The translations under genes and the position numbers were made by a program. From Actibacterium sp. 188UL27-1 (GTDB taxonomy: Bacteria; Pseudomonadota; Alphaproteobacteria; Rhodobacterales; Rhodobacteraceae): a stretch of DNA of 64,000 nucleotides. Below are positions 60,749-64,000 of the stretch, one piece after another (position 1 is the stretch's first letter; each line of letters starts with the position of its first letter). The DNA lies in assembly GCF_016901225.1 (NCBI RefSeq), contig NZ_JAFEUL010000006.1, positions 1-64,000 of the forward strand. The letters run 5' to 3'. Below the pieces are notes generated by a model. The model was not told the DNA's origin. It worked only from the letters and a program-made list of their open reading frames with translations, and made no database searches.

Positions 60749-61450
60749 ATGATTGGGACCCTATCACCCGAAAATCTGTTTGCCGGGATCGCTCGTGACG
60801 CGCCTCCTGTTGTTTTAGATGTGTGCATCGATGCGGATTTCACCAATGATCCCCGCCTTATACCGACGGCCCGACGTTTGGCCCATGACCGCGTCGCAGA
60901 CGCCGATCTGCCACGAGACCGACCGATCGCTGTTGTCTGCCAAAAAGGCAAAAAGCTAAGCATGGGTGCTGCCGCCTTACTTTGCGATGCTGGCTATCAA
61001 GCCGCGGTTCTGGAGGGAGGCAACGAGGGTTGGGATCGTGCGGGCCTGCCGCGGATCCCCGTGGCGGTCTGCCCAGCCAATCGCCGGTGGGCCACGGCAC
61101 ATGGCGACGCCCGTGACACGACGTTATGCGCGTGGATGATCCGGCGCTTTTTTGATATCGAAGCCCACCTGATGATCGTTTCGCCGGTGGACTTGCCAAA
61201 TGTCGCATCCCTGTTCCAAGCCGCGCCGTTTGGCCCGACCGAAGGTGGTTTTGCTGCCCTGCGCACCAAGTTGATGTTGGATCAGCCGCTATTTGATCGC
61301 TTTGCGACCGCTATCCGGGCCACGCCGTGGATCTTTGGCACCGCGGCCGATCCCACGGAACTGGATACTGCAACCCTGGCTGCCACATTTCCGTTGCTTG
61401 ATCGCGCATATACTTGGGCGGTTGACCAGACAGAGGGCGCAGCGGCATGA
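60749..61450 (+). CDS. Rhodanese-ChrB domain fusion protein
   Basis: This 233-residue protein has an N-terminal rhodanese-like domain (about 10-105) with the loop Cys in IAVVCQKGKKLSMGAAALL and GYQAAVLEGGNEGW. A ChrB C-terminal-like domain follows (about 112-230; WATAHGDARDTTLCAWMIRRFFD). Such proteins accompany chromate transporters and may sense or help reduce chromate. The stop overlaps the chrA start by 4 bp. Confidence 0.85.
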   Translation: MIGTLSPENLFAGIARDAPPVVLDVCIDADFTNDPRLIPTARRLAHDRVADADLPRDRPIAVVCQKGKKLSMGAAALLCDAGYQAAVLEGGNEGWDRAGLPRIPVAVCPANRRWATAHGDARDTTLCAWMIRRFFDIEAHLMIVSPVDLPNVASLFQAAPFGPTEGGFAALRTKLMLDQPLFDRFATAIRATPWIFGTAADPTELDTATLAATFPLLDRAYTWAVDQTEGAAA

Positions 61451-62748
61451 CAGGGCAGACATCCACCCAACAGCCAGACCTGACCGATGTTACCCGCGTT
61501 TTCGGGCGGATCGGGCTGCTATCCTTTGGCGGGCCAGCCGCTCAAATGGCCTTGATGCACCGGGAACTGGTCGAGGAGCGTCCTTGGCTGACCGAGCGAC
61601 AATATCTGGGCGCGCTCAGCTTTTGCATGCTTTTGCCGGGGCCAGAGGCAATGCAGCTGGCGACCTATGCGGGTTGGCGTCTGCGCGGAATGACGGGCGG
61701 TTTGATCGCCGGCGGCCTGTTCGTGTTGCCGGGTTCCGTAGTGATGCTGGCCCTTGCCCTGATTTACGGCAGTTATGGCAACCTCCCTTTGGTTCAGGCG
61801 CTTTTTCTGGGGGTCAAGGCTGCGATCCTGATCGTGGTCTTCCAAGCGCTGGCAAAGGTGGCTGGGCGGGCCTTGGGGTCTGGCACCGCATGGATCGTGG
61901 CGATCCTAGCCTTTCTGGCGCTGTTTGCCTTTGGCCTACCCTTTCCGCTGGTTATTGTCGCCGCCGCCGCCTGGGGTGTCTCTACGGCGCGCGGGACTAC
62001 AACGGATGTGATTGCACCGCCTGCGATATCTGCTGCGCAAACGGCCCGAACTGTCGCACTCGGTGCCGCAATCTGGGCGCTCCCCCTGATCCTGACTTTC
62101 GCGTTCGACGCGCGTCTTTTGACGGAGATCGGGTTGTTCTTTTCAAAACTCGCCGTGGTCACCTTTGGCGGGGCCTATGCAGTGCTGACCTACATGACCC
62201 AGCAGGTCGTGCAGGATTACGGTTGGCTCACCACCGCGCAGATGATGGACGGGCTGGGCCTTGCCGAAACGACACCCGGCCCACTCATTCTTGTCACACA
62301 ATTCGTGGGTACGCTGGCCGCCTTTTCAGAGGGAGGGTGGGTTTTTGCCTTGGCCGGTGCAACGATCACGCTTTGGGTCACGTTCGTGCCATGCTTCATC
62401 TGGATCTTTGCCGGCGCCCCATACATAGAATGGATCACCCACCAGCCCCGCCTGAAAGGCGCGCTTGACGGGATCACGGCCGCCGTGGTGGGCGTGATTG
62501 CCAATCTGTCACTCTGGTTTGCGGCCCATGTGTTTTTTGCCGATGTGGGGCGGTGGCAAGCGGGACCAGTCGATGTCATTTTCCCTAACATTGCCACGCT
62601 GGACCTCACCGCCGCAGTCTTGGGTGTTGTGGCCTGGTTTCTGCTGGTGAGGCTGAGAGTATCGCTCCCCGTCGTCCTTGCGGCGCTTTCCATCGGCGGA
62701 GCCGCGCTGTTGTGGATCCTGGGCAGCATAACGGGCACATTTTTTTAA
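61447..62748 (+). CDS. chrA: Chromate transporter ChrA
   Basis: ChrA is a membrane exporter of the CHR family, proposed to pump chromate out. The 433-residue protein has two homologous halves. The first has FGRIGLLSFGGPAAQMALMHRELVEE and FCMLLPGPEAMQLATYAGWRL; the second has FFSKLAVVTFGGAYAVLTYMTQ and GLGLAETTPGPLILVTQFVG. FGGP and PGP motifs are conserved. Coupled to the rhodanese-ChrB gene by an ATGA overlap. Confidence 0.93.
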   Translation: MTGQTSTQQPDLTDVTRVFGRIGLLSFGGPAAQMALMHRELVEERPWLTERQYLGALSFCMLLPGPEAMQLATYAGWRLRGMTGGLIAGGLFVLPGSVVMLALALIYGSYGNLPLVQALFLGVKAAILIVVFQALAKVAGRALGSGTAWIVAILAFLALFAFGLPFPLVIVAAAAWGVSTARGTTTDVIAPPAISAAQTARTVALGAAIWALPLILTFAFDARLLTEIGLFFSKLAVVTFGGAYAVLTYMTQQVVQDYGWLTTAQMMDGLGLAETTPGPLILVTQFVGTLAAFSEGGWVFALAGATITLWVTFVPCFIWIFAGAPYIEWITHQPRLKGALDGITAAVVGVIANLSLWFAAHVFFADVGRWQAGPVDVIFPNIATLDLTAAVLGVVAWFLLVRLRVSLPVVLAALSIGGAALLWILGSITGTFF

Positions 62749-62823
62749 CGGAGGCGGGGCTATCATTGCCCCGCCAAAAGCGCGTATGGTCAACACACTT
62801 TAAAGAGGTTTGGACCTTTTCCA

Positions 62824-63285
62824 ATGGCGGATACCATCAAATACGGCCAGTTGATGCACCATGCGATGCGGGGGCTTATCCAGAATGTGCTGTCCATCGT
62901 GGCGCAGGATGGTCTGCCCGGCGCGCACCATTTCTTTGTGACGTTTCAGACGACGCATCCGGATGTGCGATTGGCGGATTGGTTGCGCGACCGCTATCCC
63001 GATGAAATGACCGTTGTGATCCAGCATTGGTTTCAGGACCTGATGGTGCAGGATGAAGGCTTTGCCATTACCTTGAATTTCGGAGACAACCCAGAGCCTT
63101 TGTATATCCCCTATGACGCGATCCAAACCTTCGTGGACCCGTCCGTGGAATTTGGTCTGCGGTTCGAAAGCCAGGATGACGGCGAGACCCCGGTCGAAAC
63201 CGACGAAGCGCCCATGGTCGAAGCCGAGGCCCCCGAAAAGGAAAGCGAGGCCGAGGTAGTGAGCCTCGACAGCTTCCGCAAATAA
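62824..63285 (+). CDS. sspB: SspB-type ClpXP adaptor (alpha-proteobacterial)
   Basis: SspB delivers ssrA-tagged proteins to ClpXP. The 153-residue protein reads [64 protein letters not shown] and [22 protein letters not shown] flexible acidic linker and the C-terminal SLDSFRK follow; the tail is the ClpX-binding part. It lies 64 bp upstream of fumC. Confidence 0.93.
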   Translation: MADTIKYGQLMHHAMRGLIQNVLSIVAQDGLPGAHHFFVTFQTTHPDVRLADWLRDRYPDEMTVVIQHWFQDLMVQDEGFAITLNFGDNPEPLYIPYDAIQTFVDPSVEFGLRFESQDDGETPVETDEAPMVEAEAPEKESEAEVVSLDSFRK

Positions 63286-63349
63286 ACCTGCAGTTGCCCC
63301 CATGGGGGCGTATCGTTACATGGCTCTCGACCCAGTTCCGGAGGAAGCC

Positions 63350-64000
63350 ATGTCTCAGACCCGCACAGAAACCGATAGCTTCGGCCCGTTGGAGGTTCCG
63401 TCCGACAAGTACTGGGGTGCACAAACCCAGCGCTCAATCCAGAACTTCCCCATCGGGTGGGAGAAACAACCGGTCGCAATCGTTCGGGCGCTGGGTGTCA
63501 TCAAACAAGCCTGCGCCAAGGCCAATACAGCGTCGGGGAAGCTGCCCGCCAATATCGGTGATGCCATTCAAGCGGCTGCCGCCGAGGTTGTCGCGGGGAA
63601 GCTTGATGACAATTTCCCTCTGGTCGTTTGGCAGACCGGGTCTGGCACACAATCCAACATGAATGCCAACGAGGTCATCGCGAACCGCGCGATTGAGGCT
63701 TTGGGCGGCCAGGTCGGTTCGAAATCACCGGTTCACCCGAACGATCATTGCAATATGGGGCAATCCTCGAACGATACGTTCCCGACGGCGATGCATATTG
63801 CCGTCGCCACGACCGCCCATGACGTGACCTTGCCCGGGCTTGCGAAGCTCCACGCCGCACTGGAGGCGAAGGTTCTGGAATTCGACGGTATCATCAAAAT
63901 CGGGCGGACCCATACCCAGGACGCGACGCCCCTGACGTTAAGCCAGGAATTTTCTGGCTACACCCATCAAGTTGCCATGGGCATTGCCCGGGTGCGCCAA
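63350..64000 (+). CDS. fumC: Class II fumarate hydratase FumC, N-terminal part
   Basis: FumC converts fumarate to malate in the TCA cycle. The window ends after 217 codons. The visible part has [65 protein letters not shown] and [21 protein letters not shown], all diagnostic of class II fumarases. GGAGGAA precedes the ATG. The catalytic serine loop lies beyond the window. Confidence 0.96.
   Translation, partial: MSQTRTETDSFGPLEVPSDKYWGAQTQRSIQNFPIGWEKQPVAIVRALGVIKQACAKANTASGKLPANIGDAIQAAAAEVVAGKLDDNFPLVVWQTGSGTQSNMNANEVIANRAIEALGGQVGSKSPVHPNDHCNMGQSSNDTFPTAMHIAVATTAHDVTLPGLAKLHAALEAKVLEFDGIIKIGRTHTQDATPLTLSQEFSGYTHQVAMGIARVRQ

Noticed and set aside
60439-60963. 174-codon minus-strand frame upstream of and into the ChrB gene
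   Set aside because: It overlaps the conserved rhodanese start on the other strand, has no ribosome site and no domain pattern.
61293-62468. 391-codon frame overlapping chrA in another frame
   Set aside because: chrA has both CHR halves and motifs in its own frame; this one is Arg/Cys-rich without motifs.

Overview
The window is from a chromosome of a marine-type alphaproteobacterium of the Rhodobacterales (Roseobacter group). Three things point there: the dusB-ntrBC-ntrYX-trkA-trkH-hfq-hflX gene order, an NtrC that lacks the sigma-54 contact motif, and a dmdA-acuI pair for dimethylsulfoniopropionate (DMSP). The ispDF fusion, SspB-alpha, the tat operon and the surE-pcm-nlpD cluster agree. 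The base composition is GC-rich, with short local A/T-rich islands.

Layout. 1-1.4 kb: the tail of an IS21-type istB gene next to an intact IS30-family element. 1.4-13.4 kb (minus strand): dusB-ntrB-ntrC-ntrY-ntrX-trkA-trkH-hfq-hflX, covering nitrogen sensing, potassium uptake and RNA chaperoning. 13.5-18 kb: ispDF-pgpA-pncC, an MmgE/PrpD protein with ratA, and hpt. 18-19.9 kb: an A/T-richer gene for an unrecognised leucine-rich-repeat membrane protein, convergent with tRNA-Val(CAC). 20-24.5 kb: phenylacetyl-CoA epoxidase operon paaA-DUF3291-paaBCD-NTF2-paaE. 24.6-29.1 kb: sugar kinase, aroQ-luxR, a terminator-backed small transcription unit, tsf and rpsB. 29.2-36.3 kb: a secreted protein, a HELGH protein, pseudouridine catabolism (kinase + psuG), DUF502, patatin, bdhA and an RTX protein. 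36.4-40.7 kb: PqiA-like, radA, cvpA, purF and a small protein. 41-43.3 kb: an SDR gene and a polymorphic toxin/immunity pair. 43.4-49.3 kb: surE-pcm-nlpD facing tatA-tatB-(short TatC-like)-tatC-DUF815. 49.5-55 kb: WYL regulator, orphan FbpC-like ATPase, SDR, photolyase and a class V aminotransferase. 55-60.1 kb: an apparent operon DUF2182-DUF1326-DinB-zinc-ribbon peptide-dmdA-acuI, plus a divergent DUF4345 gene. 60.7-64 kb: rhodanese/ChrB-chrA, sspB and the start of fumC.

Most of the window is conserved housekeeping. The candidates for undescribed biology are these: (i) the LRR-membrane protein beside tRNA-Val, preceded by three ATGCA(C/T) repeats spaced exactly 11 bp; (ii) a toxin/immunity pair at 42 kb; (iii) a truncated TatC paralogue placed between tatB and tatC, with tatB itself lacking a standard start codon in register with its conserved N-terminus; (iv) a Cys/His/Met-rich DUF2182-DUF1326-DinB-zinc-ribbon set joined by overlaps to the DMSP genes; and (v) a small terminator-bounded unit behind luxR with a CtrA-like site. 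All function calls come from reading motifs in the translated sequence; no database search was run.
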